From Nitrospirota bacterium (GTDB lineage Bacteria > Nitrospirota > 9FT-COMBO-42-15 > HDB-SIOI813): a stretch of DNA of 64,000 nt. Below the pieces are notes generated by a model. That model made no database searches. It saw nothing but the letters and a program-made list of their open reading frames with translations, and was not told where the DNA came from. Location: contig JADZCV010000044.1 in the NCBI GenBank assembly GCA_020851375.1, forward strand, positions 62,001 to 126,000, read 5' to 3'. Numbering within the stretch: position 1 is the first letter of the stretch; each line of letters begins with the position of its first letter. A program made the position numbers and the translations under genes. This document shows, piece by piece, positions 34,478 through 44,410 of the stretch.

Positions 34478-35416
34478 ATGGTGATAAGGAAACAAAGACA
34501 ACTGAGATCTGTCCTTACAGGATTAAAGAGCACTGTGCTGTTTAATGAACCTTTGAGCAGGCATACGTCTTTCAGAATCGGCGGGCCTGCAGAGGCTATG
34601 GTATACCCATGCAATGAAACTGAGCTTACGAAGGTGGTACATATAGCCAGGTCTGAAAGGATCCCCCTCTTTGTTTTGGGAAATGGTACAAACATTTTAG
34701 CAGGTGACAAAGGTTATCATGGTATCGTGGTATCTTTATCTTCCGCTGATGCCGGAGAATGTTTCAGGCAAATTGTAAAAATAAGGGAAGTCAACGACCA
34801 GGTATATATTTATGCAGGCGCAGGGACTGCATTGGCAAAACTGCTTAAATACACGATCCAAAACGGGCTGACCGGCCTTGAGTTCACAGCCGGAATCCCG
34901 GGCTCTCTCGGCGGCGCTGTAATTATGAATGCAGGCTCATATGGAAGGGAGATGAAGGACGTACTTGATACAGTCAGGATTATTGACAGAAATGGCATCC
35001 CTGCAGATATCCCTGCAAAGGATATATCATTTAAATACAGGGGAGCCGCCATTCATGGGACAGCAGTAACCGGGGCAGTGCTCAGACTGAGCAAAGGCGA
35101 TCCTGAGAAAATAAAAAAAACCGTGGAAGAAAACATCCGGAGAAAAAGGACGAGTCAGCCTTTGAGCGCGCACAGCGCCGGTTCCATATTCAGGAACCCT
35201 GACAGGACAAAGGCATGGGAGCTGATTGATTCAGCGGGTATGAGGACGGCATCTGCCGGCGGGGCATCAGTATCCCCTCTTCATGCCAACTTCATAGTCA
35301 ACAACGGCAACGCCACTGCAGGAGATGTCCTGTCGCTCATAAAACAGATTGGGCGAAAGATTGAGAAAGACACTGGAACAACACTTGAGCTGGAGGTAAA
35401 AATAGTAGGGTCATGA
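34478..35416 (+). CDS. murB: UDP-N-acetylenolpyruvoylglucosamine reductase MurB
   Basis: FAD enzyme reducing enolpyruvyl-UDP-GlcNAc to UDP-MurNAc. It has 312 residues, type IIb-like. The FAD domain shows TSFRIGGPAEAMVYP, VLGNGTNILAGD and GLEFTAGIPGSLGGAVIMNAG; the C-terminal SAGSIFRNPD block supplies the catalytic serine and the last helix carries the general glutamate. It overlaps ddl by four bases. Confidence 0.95.
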   Translation: MVIRKQRQLRSVLTGLKSTVLFNEPLSRHTSFRIGGPAEAMVYPCNETELTKVVHIARSERIPLFVLGNGTNILAGDKGYHGIVVSLSSADAGECFRQIVKIREVNDQVYIYAGAGTALAKLLKYTIQNGLTGLEFTAGIPGSLGGAVIMNAGSYGREMKDVLDTVRIIDRNGIPADIPAKDISFKYRGAAIHGTAVTGAVLRLSKGDPEKIKKTVEENIRRKRTSQPLSAHSAGSIFRNPDRTKAWELIDSAGMRTASAGGASVSPLHANFIVNNGNATAGDVLSLIKQIGRKIEKDTGTTLELEVKIVGS

Positions 35417-36339
35417 TTAGTGACAGGAAAATAGGCGTACTTATGGGCGGCTTGTCATCGGAACGTGAAATATCCCTTAAGACAGGCAGGCTTGTTGCTG
35501 CCTCATTAAAAAGGAAGGGTTACAATGTCGCTGCCATTGATGTCGGGAGGGACCTGCCACAGACTTTAATAAATGAGGGAATAGGGGCCGCCTTTATCGC
35601 CCTTCATGGCAAATTCGGAGAAGACGGCTGCGTACAGGGACTACTTGAGTTAATGGGCATCCCATATACCGGTTCAGGAGTATCCGCAAGCGCTGTATGC
35701 ATGGACAAACTGCTGACGAAGGAGATACTGCTCCATCACGGTCTTCCCACACCCAAGTTCTCGGTACTGAATAAAGGTGCAGCAGAAGAGCTTCCTGCAG
35801 TGAGATACCCCGTTGTAGTCAAGCCATTGAGGGAGGGTTCTACTATCGGCATCAGTATAGTGCAGGAGAAAACAGGGCTAAAGCCGGCCATTGATAATGC
35901 ATTCCAATACGGAGATACCATCCTGCTCGAAGAATATATTGCCGGCAGGGAAATCACTGCCGGAATTATCCGTGATACTCCCCTTCCGCTTGTTGAAATT
36001 GTCCCCCGCGGTGGATTCTATGACTTCAATACCAAGACAACAGGCGGTATGGCTGAATATATAGTGCCGGCTGAACTACCCTCAGCCGTATCCGGTAATA
36101 TACAGGACACAGCACTTAAGGCCCACAAGGCGCTGGGTTGTTGTTATGTGTCCCGGGTGGATTTCAGGGTTGATCCTGCAGGGCAGCCATACATACTGGA
36201 GGTAAACACAGTGCCGGGCATGACAGATACCAGTCTCCTGCCCAAAGCGGCCGGAGAAGCAGGTATCGGATATGATGAACTTGTGGAAATGATTCTATCG
36301 TCGGCTTTTACAGGGAAGGCCAGCAATGTACTTTTCTAA
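35413..36339 (+). CDS. ddl: D-alanine-D-alanine ligase
   Basis: ATP-grasp enzyme that makes the D-Ala-D-Ala dipeptide for MurF. It has 308 residues, DdlB-like. Visible are GGLSSEREISLKTG, ALHGKFGEDGCVQG, PYTGSGVSASAVCMDK, KPLREGSTIGIS and the metal-binding EVNTVPGMTDTSLLPKAA. Translation is coupled to murB and ftsQ by overlaps. Confidence 0.96.
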   Translation: MISDRKIGVLMGGLSSEREISLKTGRLVAASLKRKGYNVAAIDVGRDLPQTLINEGIGAAFIALHGKFGEDGCVQGLLELMGIPYTGSGVSASAVCMDKLLTKEILLHHGLPTPKFSVLNKGAAEELPAVRYPVVVKPLREGSTIGISIVQEKTGLKPAIDNAFQYGDTILLEEYIAGREITAGIIRDTPLPLVEIVPRGGFYDFNTKTTGGMAEYIVPAELPSAVSGNIQDTALKAHKALGCCYVSRVDFRVDPAGQPYILEVNTVPGMTDTSLLPKAAGEAGIGYDELVEMILSSAFTGKASNVLF

Positions 36340-37174
36340 ATACAAATCAAAGAAGACTGCCGGAAAAAAGAACAGGATCCGCGGACAGAAGCGTGGCGGT
36401 GTGAAAAAAGGCGTTCTCAGATTCCTTATCCTTGCAGCAATTATCATCTCTATAGTTCCTGTGGTATATCTGTCAGACAGCGTATACAGACTGGCGGCAA
36501 AAAGACCAGATAACAGGCAGGCGGTTCAGACATCCTACATGGACCGCCACTTCCGCGTGGAATCTGTCAGGGTCTCCGGAAACAACATGGTTACAATGGA
36601 AGAATTAAATCCATATCTGCAATCGGCAAAGGGCAGGAATATTCTCAAACTCGATCTCGGGGTATTGGCAGCAAAACTCAGAAACAATCCCTGGATTAAA
36701 GATGTGTCTGTCAGGAGGGAGCCGCCGTCTTCTATAGCCGTGAGTATAGTGGAGAGGACGCCGGCAGTATATGTCAACAGCAGGGGCGGTTTGTATCTTG
36801 CTGATGAGGAAGGTACTTTGCTGGGAGAAAAGGGCGGCATCACCTTTGGATTGCCGGTTGTTTATGGAATATCGCTTGGCAGCACCAGGGTTGGGGAAAA
36901 GAGTAATTCTGAGGCGCTCATGTCAGCCATCCGGGTAAGGAACGAGTTGAGTTCTCTGTCCTGGATAGAACTTCCTCAAACAGCAATAGAGATTGATGAG
37001 AGATCAGATATAACCCTTCATATGAGGGGATACAGGGTAAAGCTTGGTCACAACAGATACAGGGATAAGATGCTCAGATTCAATGAAATCGCAAAGGACC
37101 TTAATGGAAAGGGTATCTCTTATAAGGAAGTAGACCTGAGATTTGACAACCAGGTGGTTGTTCAGACTCTTTGA
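36326..37174 (+). CDS. ftsQ: Cell division protein FtsQ
   Basis: Bitopic division protein linking early and late divisome parts. It has 282 residues with a very basic cytoplasmic N terminus rich in Lys and Arg and one membrane helix (FLILAAIIISIVPVVYLS). A POTRA domain begins at FRVESVRVSGNNMVT, followed by the FtsQ/DivIB domain with NNPWIKDVSVRREPP and VYVNSRGGLYLADEEG. It overlaps ddl by 14 bases. Confidence 0.93.
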   Translation: MYFSKYKSKKTAGKKNRIRGQKRGGVKKGVLRFLILAAIIISIVPVVYLSDSVYRLAAKRPDNRQAVQTSYMDRHFRVESVRVSGNNMVTMEELNPYLQSAKGRNILKLDLGVLAAKLRNNPWIKDVSVRREPPSSIAVSIVERTPAVYVNSRGGLYLADEEGTLLGEKGGITFGLPVVYGISLGSTRVGEKSNSEALMSAIRVRNELSSLSWIELPQTAIEIDERSDITLHMRGYRVKLGHNRYRDKMLRFNEIAKDLNGKGISYKEVDLRFDNQVVVQTL

Positions 37175-37193
37175 AAATTAACGGAGGAAGAGC

Positions 37194-38423
37194 GTGCGTA
37201 AGAAGGAGAATATAATTGCAGCCCTTGATATAGGCACCACAAAGATCTGTGCTATTGCCGCTGAAGTAACGGAAGGCAATAAACTGAGTATAAAAGGAAT
37301 GGGAACAAGCCCTTCAAAGGGATTGAAAAAAGGGATAATTGTTGACATAGAACAGACGGTTGATTCAATAAGAAAGGCCGTGCAGGAGGCCTGCAAAACA
37401 TCCGGAGTGGAAATAAAGAATGTCCATACGGGAATTGCCGGCAGTCACATCCTTGGGCTCAACAGCAAAGGCGCCGTCCCCATCAGGAACCAGGAAGTAG
37501 CAATGGGTGACGTGGAAAAGGCCCTTGAAACGGCAAGGGCAATAGCAATCCCCCCTGACAGAGAAATATTACATGTTATTCCACAGGAGTTCATCATAGA
37601 CGGCCAGGATGGCATCAGAAATCCCATCGGGATATCTGGAGTACGGCTCGAAGTGCTGGTTCACATAATTACAGGCGCCATCACCTCTGCCCAAAATATA
37701 ATCAAGAGCGTAAATAAGGCGGGCATCGATGTCATGGATGTTATCCTCCAGCCGCTGGCCTCAGCTGAAGCTGTCCTGACACAGGATGAAAAGGAGCTTG
37801 GGGTGGCCCTCATAGATATTGGCGGTGGTACAACTGATATGGCCCTGATCATAAATGGTTCCGTTAAGCATACTGCAGTCATACCAATAGGCGGCAATTA
37901 TGTTACAAATGACATTGCATTCGGAGTACGCACCCCATTTACTGAGGCTGAAAACCTTAAAATAAAATATGGATGCGCAATGAAGTCACTGATTATGGAA
38001 AATGGTACCATAGAAGTTCAGGATGTCGGAGGCAGGCCTCCCAGGCAGTTATCAAGACATGAGCTGGCCGGAATAATACAGCCAAGGGCAGAAGAGATTT
38101 TTGAACTGGCAAAACATGAAATAAAGAAGGCAAATTTTTTTGATGCGCTCTGTTCCGGGATTGTACTGACCGGGGGAAGCAGTATAATGAAAGGCTTACC
38201 TGAACTGGCAGAGAAAATTACGGGACTGCCGGTCAGACTGGGAACCCCTGAAAATATATCAGGCAGCATTGCTAATATTAATCATCCTATGTATTCAACT
38301 GGTATAGGCATTCTCCTGTATGCAATACAGCAGGAAGGCGTTGATTGCGGAAATTTCGGAAACGGACGCATGGTTGATAATATGTTTAAAAAGATGAAGG
38401 GATGGTTCAGGGAATTCTTCTAA
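37194..38423 (+). CDS. ftsA: Cell division protein FtsA
   Basis: Actin-like ATPase that anchors FtsZ to the membrane. It has 409 residues from a GTG start with a GGAGGA site. [16 protein letters not shown] is phosphate-binding loop 1, [14 protein letters not shown] loop 2 and [14 protein letters not shown] the adenosine motif. The C-terminal amphipathic membrane-targeting helix is [11 protein letters not shown]. Confidence 0.96.
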   Translation: MRKKENIIAALDIGTTKICAIAAEVTEGNKLSIKGMGTSPSKGLKKGIIVDIEQTVDSIRKAVQEACKTSGVEIKNVHTGIAGSHILGLNSKGAVPIRNQEVAMGDVEKALETARAIAIPPDREILHVIPQEFIIDGQDGIRNPIGISGVRLEVLVHIITGAITSAQNIIKSVNKAGIDVMDVILQPLASAEAVLTQDEKELGVALIDIGGGTTDMALIINGSVKHTAVIPIGGNYVTNDIAFGVRTPFTEAENLKIKYGCAMKSLIMENGTIEVQDVGGRPPRQLSRHELAGIIQPRAEEIFELAKHEIKKANFFDALCSGIVLTGGSSIMKGLPELAEKITGLPVRLGTPENISGSIANINHPMYSTGIGILLYAIQQEGVDCGNFGNGRMVDNMFKKMKGWFREFF

Positions 38424-38457
38424 CACATCATTTTTATTATTCCACAGGAGGGTGCAA

Positions 38458-39603
38458 ATGTTTGAACTTGAGGAAATTATTGAAGTTGGCGCAAGGATCA
38501 GGGTTATCGGCGTTGGCGGCTGCGGATGCAATGCTGTAAACAATATGATTGCATCAAAACTGGCAGGAGTTGAATTCATTGCAGTCAACACAGATGTCCA
38601 GAACCTTGCGCTATCAAAGGCTAACACGAAATTACAGATAGGGGCCAAACTGACGAGGGGCCTTGGGGCAGGGGCAAACCCTGATATAGGAAGGGATGCT
38701 GCGCTGGAAGACGCCGAGGCATTAAGAGAGGTCCTCGCAGAATCTGATATGGTTTTTGTAACCGCAGGAATGGGTGGAGGGACAGGAACAGGCGCTGCAC
38801 CGGTTATAGCAGAAATCGCAAAGAGCCTGGGGGCATTGACTGTCGCAGTCGTAACAAAACCATTCATGTATGAGATGGGTAAGAGGATTGCTCATGCAAA
38901 ACGCGGTCTTGAGGAGATGAAAAAGTATGCAGACAGCGTCATTGTTATACCAAACGAAAAGGTCCGCAGCCTCGTAGACAAGTCAACACCCATGCTAAAG
39001 GCATTTGAACTTGCCGATGATGTATTGCGGCAGGCTGTTCAGGGAATATCTGATATCATTATCAAACCCGGTTATATAAATGTGGATTTTGCGGATATAA
39101 AGACTATCATGAGTCATATGGGCCGTGCGGTTATGGGAATGGGCGTAGGCAGCGGTGAAAACAGGGCTGTTGATGCGTTAAACAAGGCGATAACAAGCCC
39201 CCTGCTCGAAGACAGTTCCATCGAAGGTTCCAAGGGAATCCTGATCAATATATCAGGCGGGATGGACCTTGCGCTCAACGAGATTTCGGAGGCATCCCTT
39301 ATAATAGAGAAGGCTGCTGACAAAGATGCCAATGTAATACTTGGATGCGTAATTGATGAGGCATTGGGAGATAAGGTTGTTGTAACGGTTATTGCCACCG
39401 GTTTCAGCGAAGACATGCAGGTGCCTGTTGCCGTGGGCGCTGGGTTTGGAAATGAGTATGAAAAGTCAATTCACAGTCAGAAAGAAATGGAACGGCCGGC
39501 ATTTACCAGGAAATTCAGCTCTGCTGACTTCAGAAACGAGGCAGTCGGAATAGAAAATAATGAGTTTGACATGCCCGCCTTCTTAAGGAGGAAGGATATC
39601 TGA
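38458..39603 (+). CDS. ftsZ: Cell division protein FtsZ
   Basis: Tubulin-like GTPase forming the division ring. About 381 residues. [13 protein letters not shown] and the tubulin signature [12 protein letters not shown] bind GTP, and the T7 loop follows. A short linker leads to the conserved C-terminal peptide [11 protein letters not shown] that contacts FtsA. ATG 38458 follows AGGAGG at six bases; an upstream GTG at 38452 lies too close to the ribosome site. It is the last gene of the dcw cluster proper. Confidence 0.97.
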   Translation: MFELEEIIEVGARIRVIGVGGCGCNAVNNMIASKLAGVEFIAVNTDVQNLALSKANTKLQIGAKLTRGLGAGANPDIGRDAALEDAEALREVLAESDMVFVTAGMGGGTGTGAAPVIAEIAKSLGALTVAVVTKPFMYEMGKRIAHAKRGLEEMKKYADSVIVIPNEKVRSLVDKSTPMLKAFELADDVLRQAVQGISDIIIKPGYINVDFADIKTIMSHMGRAVMGMGVGSGENRAVDALNKAITSPLLEDSSIEGSKGILINISGGMDLALNEISEASLIIEKAADKDANVILGCVIDEALGDKVVVTVIATGFSEDMQVPVAVGAGFGNEYEKSIHSQKEMERPAFTRKFSSADFRNEAVGIENNEFDMPAFLRRKDI

Positions 39604-40302
39604 ATGCTCCTCTACTTGCCTGAACTGGAAAATTACAGTATTAAACATTTCTTTACAACGAAACAATCTGACTTCAGGGACATGACGCCGTTCGGCAGTA
39701 AAGACACGATTCTGACGATAAATCAGGTGCATGGAAATGATATATTTGTAATAGACAAACCTGTGGAAAAGGTTGCCGCTCTGATGAATGCTGCAGCCAG
39801 GACACAGGGTGATGCAATTATAACCAATCAGAGGAATATTGGGATAGGAATCGTTACTGCAGATTGCGTCCCGATACTGATTCTTGACCCCGTAAGGTCT
39901 GTAATATCAGCAGTGCACGCCGGGTGGAAGGGAACTATAAAGGGTGTCCTGCCGAGGGTCATCCTGGAAATGACAAATAGATTCAGATGCCATGCTGAGG
40001 ATATAGTGGTTGGCATCGGTCCTGCCATCGGGTCATGTTGTTACACGGTAGGCGGTACAGTAACAGAGCCATTAAAAAGCGCAAACCCTGAATGGGGCAG
40101 ATATTTAAGGCCGGATGGAGAGGGACAGTCCATGCTTGACCTGGCGGCATTGAACATAAGACAGGTTGAGGATGCAGGTGTCCTGTCAAAGAATGTATTT
40201 AACCTGGGCTTATGTACTTCATGTAACAAGGAACTATTCTTTTCATACAGGAGAGACGGGGCCGGGACAGGCAGGATGCTGAGCGGAATCATGCTGAACT
40301 AA
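39604..40302 (+). CDS. pgeF: PgeF/YfiH-family purine nucleoside phosphorylase
   Basis: Laccase-domain family protein (YfiH, LACC1). Members act as purine nucleoside phosphorylases/deaminases, and in E. coli correct misincorporation in peptidoglycan stem peptides, which fits a position right after ftsZ. It has 232 residues. The metal-site motifs QVHGND, TADCVPI, VHAGWKGT and GPAIGSCCYTV and a terminal CTSCNKELFFSYRRDGAGTGR are present. It starts immediately at the ftsZ stop. Confidence 0.92.
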   Translation: MLLYLPELENYSIKHFFTTKQSDFRDMTPFGSKDTILTINQVHGNDIFVIDKPVEKVAALMNAAARTQGDAIITNQRNIGIGIVTADCVPILILDPVRSVISAVHAGWKGTIKGVLPRVILEMTNRFRCHAEDIVVGIGPAIGSCCYTVGGTVTEPLKSANPEWGRYLRPDGEGQSMLDLAALNIRQVEDAGVLSKNVFNLGLCTSCNKELFFSYRRDGAGTGRMLSGIMLN

Positions 40303-40421
40303 AAGCGCCAGGTTTGTTATCCAAATTTGTGGGGGGATGAACCACTACGCTACGGGATGGCAGGATCAGCGGAAATTTTCAGGTAAACAATTACGTGCTT
40401 CCGGATAACAGAGGCATATGA

Positions 40422-40524
40422 AAATCCTCCTTAGTCCCCCTTTACAAAGGGGGAAAATAATTCTTCTCTGTATAAAAGAGAGAAATCAGTTCCCCCTTTA
40501 GTAAAGGGGGGACAGGGGGGATTT
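40422..40524. repeat. MITE-like palindromic repeat with CCCCCTTTAC/GTAAAGGGGG arms
   Basis: About 103 bases with imperfect terminal inverted repeats of about 24 bases (start AAATCCTCCTTAGTCCCCC; end pairing GGGGGGATTT). It contains smaller inner palindromes: CCCCCTTTACAAAGGGGG, and TTCTCT/AGAGAGAA in the centre. No coding capacity. It fills most of the pgeF-yggS gap; the rest of that gap (40303-40421) shows nothing recognisable. Confidence 0.75.
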
Positions 40525-40544
40525 GAACGGGGATTCTCAGGTGA

Positions 40545-41234
40545 ATGATCAGTGATAACCTTCACAACGTAATTGAGCGGATGGCGCACGCGGCAGGGAG
40601 GGCCGGACGGAATCCAGAAGATGTGGTTCTGATCGCAGCTTCCAAGGGCGTCGGAATTGACAGGCTCAGGGAAGGATTGTCTGCAGGGATCAGGGTTCTT
40701 GGCGAAAGCAAGGTACAGGAGGCTATGCCCAAGATTCAGGCCATTGGAAAAGGGGCTGAATGGCATTTTATCGGGCACCTTCAGGGCAATAAGGTAAAGT
40801 ATGTTGTTGGTGAATTTACACTTATTCACTCTGCAGACAGCATTGAACTGTCGGAGGCAATAAACAGCAGGGCCGAAAAGACAGGTGTAATTCAAAAAAT
40901 ACTGATAGAAGTAAATGTTTCAGGAGAAAAAGGCAAATTTGGCATCATGCCGGAAAAGGTAAGTGCTGTAACAAAGGCAATCTCAGCATTTCATAATGTC
41001 TCACTGAGGGGATTTATGACTATACCCCCATACAGTGATAATCCTGAAGATGCAAGGCCATATTTCAGGATGCTCAGGGAGATAAGGGACAATGTCAGGA
41101 ATTCCGGGACATGTTATGGTGACTGCAGGGAATTATCCATGGGTATGAGCGGCGATTTTGAAGTGGCGATCGAAGAAGGGGCAACAATGGTCAGGATAGG
41201 AACGGCTATTTTCGGAGCAAGGAAAGGAAGATAA
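40545..41234 (+). CDS. yggS: YggS/PROSC-family PLP homeostasis protein
   Basis: Single-domain alanine-racemase-barrel protein that binds pyridoxal phosphate and keeps vitamin B6 and amino-acid pools balanced. It has 229 residues. The PLP lysine lies in LIAASKG (about residue 34). WHFIGHLQGNKVKYV, MGMSGDFEVAIEEGATMVRIGTAIFG are family blocks. The usual GENYVQE motif reads GESKVQE here. Neighbourhood with proC and yggT is very common. Confidence 0.93.
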   Translation: MISDNLHNVIERMAHAAGRAGRNPEDVVLIAASKGVGIDRLREGLSAGIRVLGESKVQEAMPKIQAIGKGAEWHFIGHLQGNKVKYVVGEFTLIHSADSIELSEAINSRAEKTGVIQKILIEVNVSGEKGKFGIMPEKVSAVTKAISAFHNVSLRGFMTIPPYSDNPEDARPYFRMLREIRDNVRNSGTCYGDCRELSMGMSGDFEVAIEEGATMVRIGTAIFGARKGR

Positions 41235-42050
41235 ATGGCAAAGTATAAGATTTGTATATTGGGAACCGGGAACATGGGTGAGGCCATACTCAGGGGGATA
41301 CTTACGTCCGGGTTATACCCTAAAAAGGATATCGTTGTAACGGACGTTTCTGAAGAGAGGCTCTCGTATATACATGAACGTTACAATGTAAAAACAACAA
41401 AAGATAATGCGCAGGCCGCCTCCTCTTCCAGATATATAATGATTATTGTGAAACCTGCTGTAGTGAAGTCACTTTTAAATGAAATCGCACATTTACTGGA
41501 TACATCAAAGCTTGTTATATCTGTTGCAGCAGGCATATCTATAAACAATATACGGATGTGGCTGAAAAAGGAACTCCCTGTCATAAGAGTAATGCCCAAT
41601 ATCCCTGTCCTCGTATTGGAGGGGGCTACAGCCATAGCCTCAGGCCCCGGTGTAAGGCACGAAGAGATTGAGGACGTTAAAAAAATATTTGATTCAGTAG
41701 GCAAGTCAATACTCCTTGGTGAAGAGTATATCAATGCAGTCACAGGGCTTAGCGGGAGCGGGCCGGCCTACATATTCACTGTCATAGACGCGCTCTCGGA
41801 CGGCGGAGTAAAAGCAGGACTACCCCGCCAGGCATCCACCCTGCTTGCAGCTCAGACCGTACTTGGAGCAGCGAGGATGGTACTTGAAAGCGGAGAGCAT
41901 CCTGGAAGGCTTAAAGATATGATAACTTCACCAGGGGGGACAACTATCGAAGGTTTACATACACTTGAAATGTCAGGAATTCGCGGTGCTTTTATCAGCG
42001 CAGTCGAACACGCCGCCAAAAAGGCTGAAGAATTGGGAAAGAGGGAATAA
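41235..42050 (+). CDS. proC: Pyrroline-5-carboxylate reductase
   Basis: Last step of proline synthesis, reducing pyrroline-5-carboxylate with NAD(P)H. It has 271 residues. The Rossmann loop is ILGTGNMGEAILRG; VIRVMPNIPVLV, LSGSGPAYIFTVIDAL and DMITSPGGTTIEGL are ProC motifs. It starts at the yggS stop. Confidence 0.95.
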   Translation: MAKYKICILGTGNMGEAILRGILTSGLYPKKDIVVTDVSEERLSYIHERYNVKTTKDNAQAASSSRYIMIIVKPAVVKSLLNEIAHLLDTSKLVISVAAGISINNIRMWLKKELPVIRVMPNIPVLVLEGATAIASGPGVRHEEIEDVKKIFDSVGKSILLGEEYINAVTGLSGSGPAYIFTVIDALSDGGVKAGLPRQASTLLAAQTVLGAARMVLESGEHPGRLKDMITSPGGTTIEGLHTLEMSGIRGAFISAVEHAAKKAEELGKRE

Positions 42051-42052
42051 CT

Positions 42053-42346
42053 ATGTTCGTATTTACTAATTTTATAGCTGCGGTCGCCGATGTAATTAAT
42101 ATAATACTGACAGTCTATATGTATGTAATTATTGCGCGGGCAATCTTGTCATGGGTAAGTCCTGACCCCTATAATCCTATAGTACAGATGCTTTACAAGG
42201 TAACAGAGCCTGTCCTGAGTCCGTTAAGACGGCTGATACCTGTGTGGAAAACGGGTCTGGATCTGTCACCTATGATAGCAATATTGATAATATTATTCTT
42301 AAAAAGATTTCTTGTGGCATCGCTTAGACAGGCAGCTTACTTTTAA
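42053..42346 (+). CDS. YggT-family membrane protein
   Basis: Small integral membrane protein, 97 residues, with two hydrophobic regions and the YggT signature ILSWVSPDPYNPIVQMLYKVTEP followed by LSPLRRLIP. It is linked to osmotic or membrane-related functions in some bacteria but is not well defined. It lies two bases after proC in the yggS-proC-yggT order usual near division genes. Confidence 0.88.
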   Translation: MFVFTNFIAAVADVINIILTVYMYVIIARAILSWVSPDPYNPIVQMLYKVTEPVLSPLRRLIPVWKTGLDLSPMIAILIILFLKRFLVASLRQAAYF

Positions 42347-42386
42347 ACCTACTGATAACAAACCAGAAGCAGAAAGGGAGGTCCTT

Positions 42387-43706
42387 GTGGAAAATGGATG
42401 GCGCGATTATCAGGGCAGCATCAAAAGACAGAAGAACTTTAGAAAAAAGGGCTTCATTGTCATATCATTAATCCTCGGAATAACATTTCTTGTTACGAGT
42501 TCGGCCATTTTGGGAGGCACGGGTATTTCAGGGAAATTCAATTACTCGATTCAGGAGGACAATCTTAACCTGAAATTCACAGAGGACTTCGTTCACATAG
42601 AAGGTGGAATTGACCCGCTTTTCAATGACGTTGTTGAAAACAGGGTTGTTAGTAAGTTCGGAGACGATGTACAGGTGATCTACACACTGGATCCGGTACT
42701 GCAGGAAAAGGTGACGTCTCTTTTTGAAAAATACAAAGTTCCATACGGGGCATTCGTGGCAATATCACCCCGTACAGGAAAGGTCCTTGCCATGGTTGGC
42801 TACTCAGAAAAGGACGGTCCTGACCAGCAGTTCGCTCTCAGGGCAACATATCCGGCTGCATCTGTCTTTAAACTTGTAACAGCTGCGGCTGCCATTGAAA
42901 AAGGGAAGGTTGAACCTGATACCGTAATAAATTTCAGTGGAGGGCTTTATTCACTCTCTCCGCGAAACTGGACTGACAATCCCAGGAAAGACAAAAACAA
43001 GATAACACTTGCTGATGCTATGGGGAAGTCGTGCAATGTCGCGTTTGCAAAAGTGGCCCTGAAGTGGCTTGAGGCGGATGACCTGCTCAGGTCTGCAGAA
43101 AAGTTCGGATTTAACAACTCAATAAACTTCGAATTTCCGGTACAGACAAGCAGGGTATATGTTGAAAATACTGAGTCAAGTATTGCAAAAACAGCGGCCG
43201 GGTTTGGCCATGTCACACTTTCGCCGCTGCATGGCGCCCTGATCGCCTCTGCAATTGCAAATAACGGGCGTATGGTTGAGCCAAGGATAGTTGAAAAGAT
43301 CTTCATTGATGGAAGAGAGGCGTATAACGTTGACATGAAGGAGTGGCCTTCAGGTATTTCCAATAAAACCGCTGATAAGCTCAGGCACATGATGGTTAAG
43401 ACTGTTGAAAAGGGAACCGCAAGACATGCATTCTACACGCGGCGGGGAGAGGCTTACCTTAAAGACATGGCCGTTGGGGGAAAGACTGGTTCACTGGAAG
43501 GCAATGATCCGCAGGGCGATTACAGCTGGTTCATAGGCATGGCGCCACTTGACAATCCGGAGATAGCAGTTGCAGCGCTTGTAATAAATCACCCCAAATG
43601 GCAGATTAAGGCCCCGTTTGTCGCAAGGGAAGGCCTTTTGACTTACTTCAACAATAAGGACAAGGGTGCTTCAAAAGAAAAGCTTAAAGTAGCCAGCCTG
43701 AGATAA
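42387..43706 (+). CDS. Transpeptidase-only penicillin-binding protein
   Basis: Membrane-anchored serine DD-transpeptidase, about 439 residues from a GTG with a GGGAGG site (the frame is open back to 42312). One N-terminal helix (GFIVISLILGITFLVTSSAIL) and a linker of about 80 residues lead into the transpeptidase fold with SVFK (Ser159), SCN (215-217) and KTGS (366-369). The class B dimerisation domain and any glycosyltransferase domain are missing. Linkage to the division cluster suggests a role in septal or side-wall synthesis; a penicillin-sensor-type role is another possibility. Confidence 0.85.
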   Translation: MENGWRDYQGSIKRQKNFRKKGFIVISLILGITFLVTSSAILGGTGISGKFNYSIQEDNLNLKFTEDFVHIEGGIDPLFNDVVENRVVSKFGDDVQVIYTLDPVLQEKVTSLFEKYKVPYGAFVAISPRTGKVLAMVGYSEKDGPDQQFALRATYPAASVFKLVTAAAAIEKGKVEPDTVINFSGGLYSLSPRNWTDNPRKDKNKITLADAMGKSCNVAFAKVALKWLEADDLLRSAEKFGFNNSINFEFPVQTSRVYVENTESSIAKTAAGFGHVTLSPLHGALIASAIANNGRMVEPRIVEKIFIDGREAYNVDMKEWPSGISNKTADKLRHMMVKTVEKGTARHAFYTRRGEAYLKDMAVGGKTGSLEGNDPQGDYSWFIGMAPLDNPEIAVAALVINHPKWQIKAPFVAREGLLTYFNNKDKGASKEKLKVASLR

Positions 43707-43747
43707 AATGACACAGGGAATCACTGCCAGGCATAAAGGCTTGATAA

Positions 43748-44398
43748 TCATTTCCCGTAATCGAGCCTGAGACATAATAATAAGACAAGGATCGTTAGAA
43801 TAATAAAGAGCCACGTGCCCAGAAACCAGCCTATTAACGGAATCGTATAATAGAATCCCCGGATGCCAAATGTATAATGAATGCCTGCAGTAGAAAACAT
43901 CTTCGTAATATAGTCAACGGCGCTCATCTTCATCGTCTCCTCTATCGTTTCCGTGGAGGCGCCAATCAGAATAGCAAGGTAATTCAGGAGGCGTATGCAG
44001 AGGGTAAAATTAAGCAGGGAGAGCAGAAACATGATCATAAGGGTTATTAATTTGATAAACACGTGATAATCAGGGAGTGAAATAGTCCCCTTTCCTGTAA
44101 CAATTCCTGACGTCTGTTCTATATTAATTATGAGATAGAGTATGCTGCCTATAAACACGATGCTCGAAGATGCGAGGAATGAGGCAGCCATATGTATATT
44201 GCGAAGTGACTGAACAGCAGTAATTGCATGGCCTGGTCTAAGCATATTTTCCACCCATGTCCTGCGGATTATGTTGATCTTACCTTTAAAGATATTCCTC
44301 GGAAGCCTTGATACTTTGAAATAATAGTATGCATGATAAAACAACGTGCATGATACAAAAAGAACCAGTGCCAGGATATCTATTGGGGATAATATCAT
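43748..44398 (-). CDS. DUF599-family membrane protein
   Basis: Integral membrane protein, 216 residues, with four hydrophobic helices. It has the DUF599 features RRTWVENML, QSLRNIHMAASFLASSSI, and the C-terminal TFGIRGFYYTIPLIGWFLG. No function is established for this family. It converges with the penicillin-binding protein gene; no clear terminator lies in the 41-base gap. Confidence 0.75.
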   Translation of the reverse strand: MILSPIDILALVLFVSCTLFYHAYYYFKVSRLPRNIFKGKINIIRRTWVENMLRPGHAITAVQSLRNIHMAASFLASSSIVFIGSILYLIINIEQTSGIVTGKGTISLPDYHVFIKLITLMIMFLLSLLNFTLCIRLLNYLAILIGASTETIEETMKMSAVDYITKMFSTAGIHYTFGIRGFYYTIPLIGWFLGTWLFIILTILVLLLCLRLDYGK

Positions 44399-44410
44399 TT
44401 TACGACTCCG

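Noticed and set aside
38295-38867. Minus-strand open frame over the ftsA/ftsZ junction
   Set aside because: Alanine- and proline-rich antisense translation of ftsZ; no independent signals.
40431-40895. Minus-strand open frame over the repeat before yggS
   Set aside because: Its translation is made from the palindromic repeat and antisense yggS.
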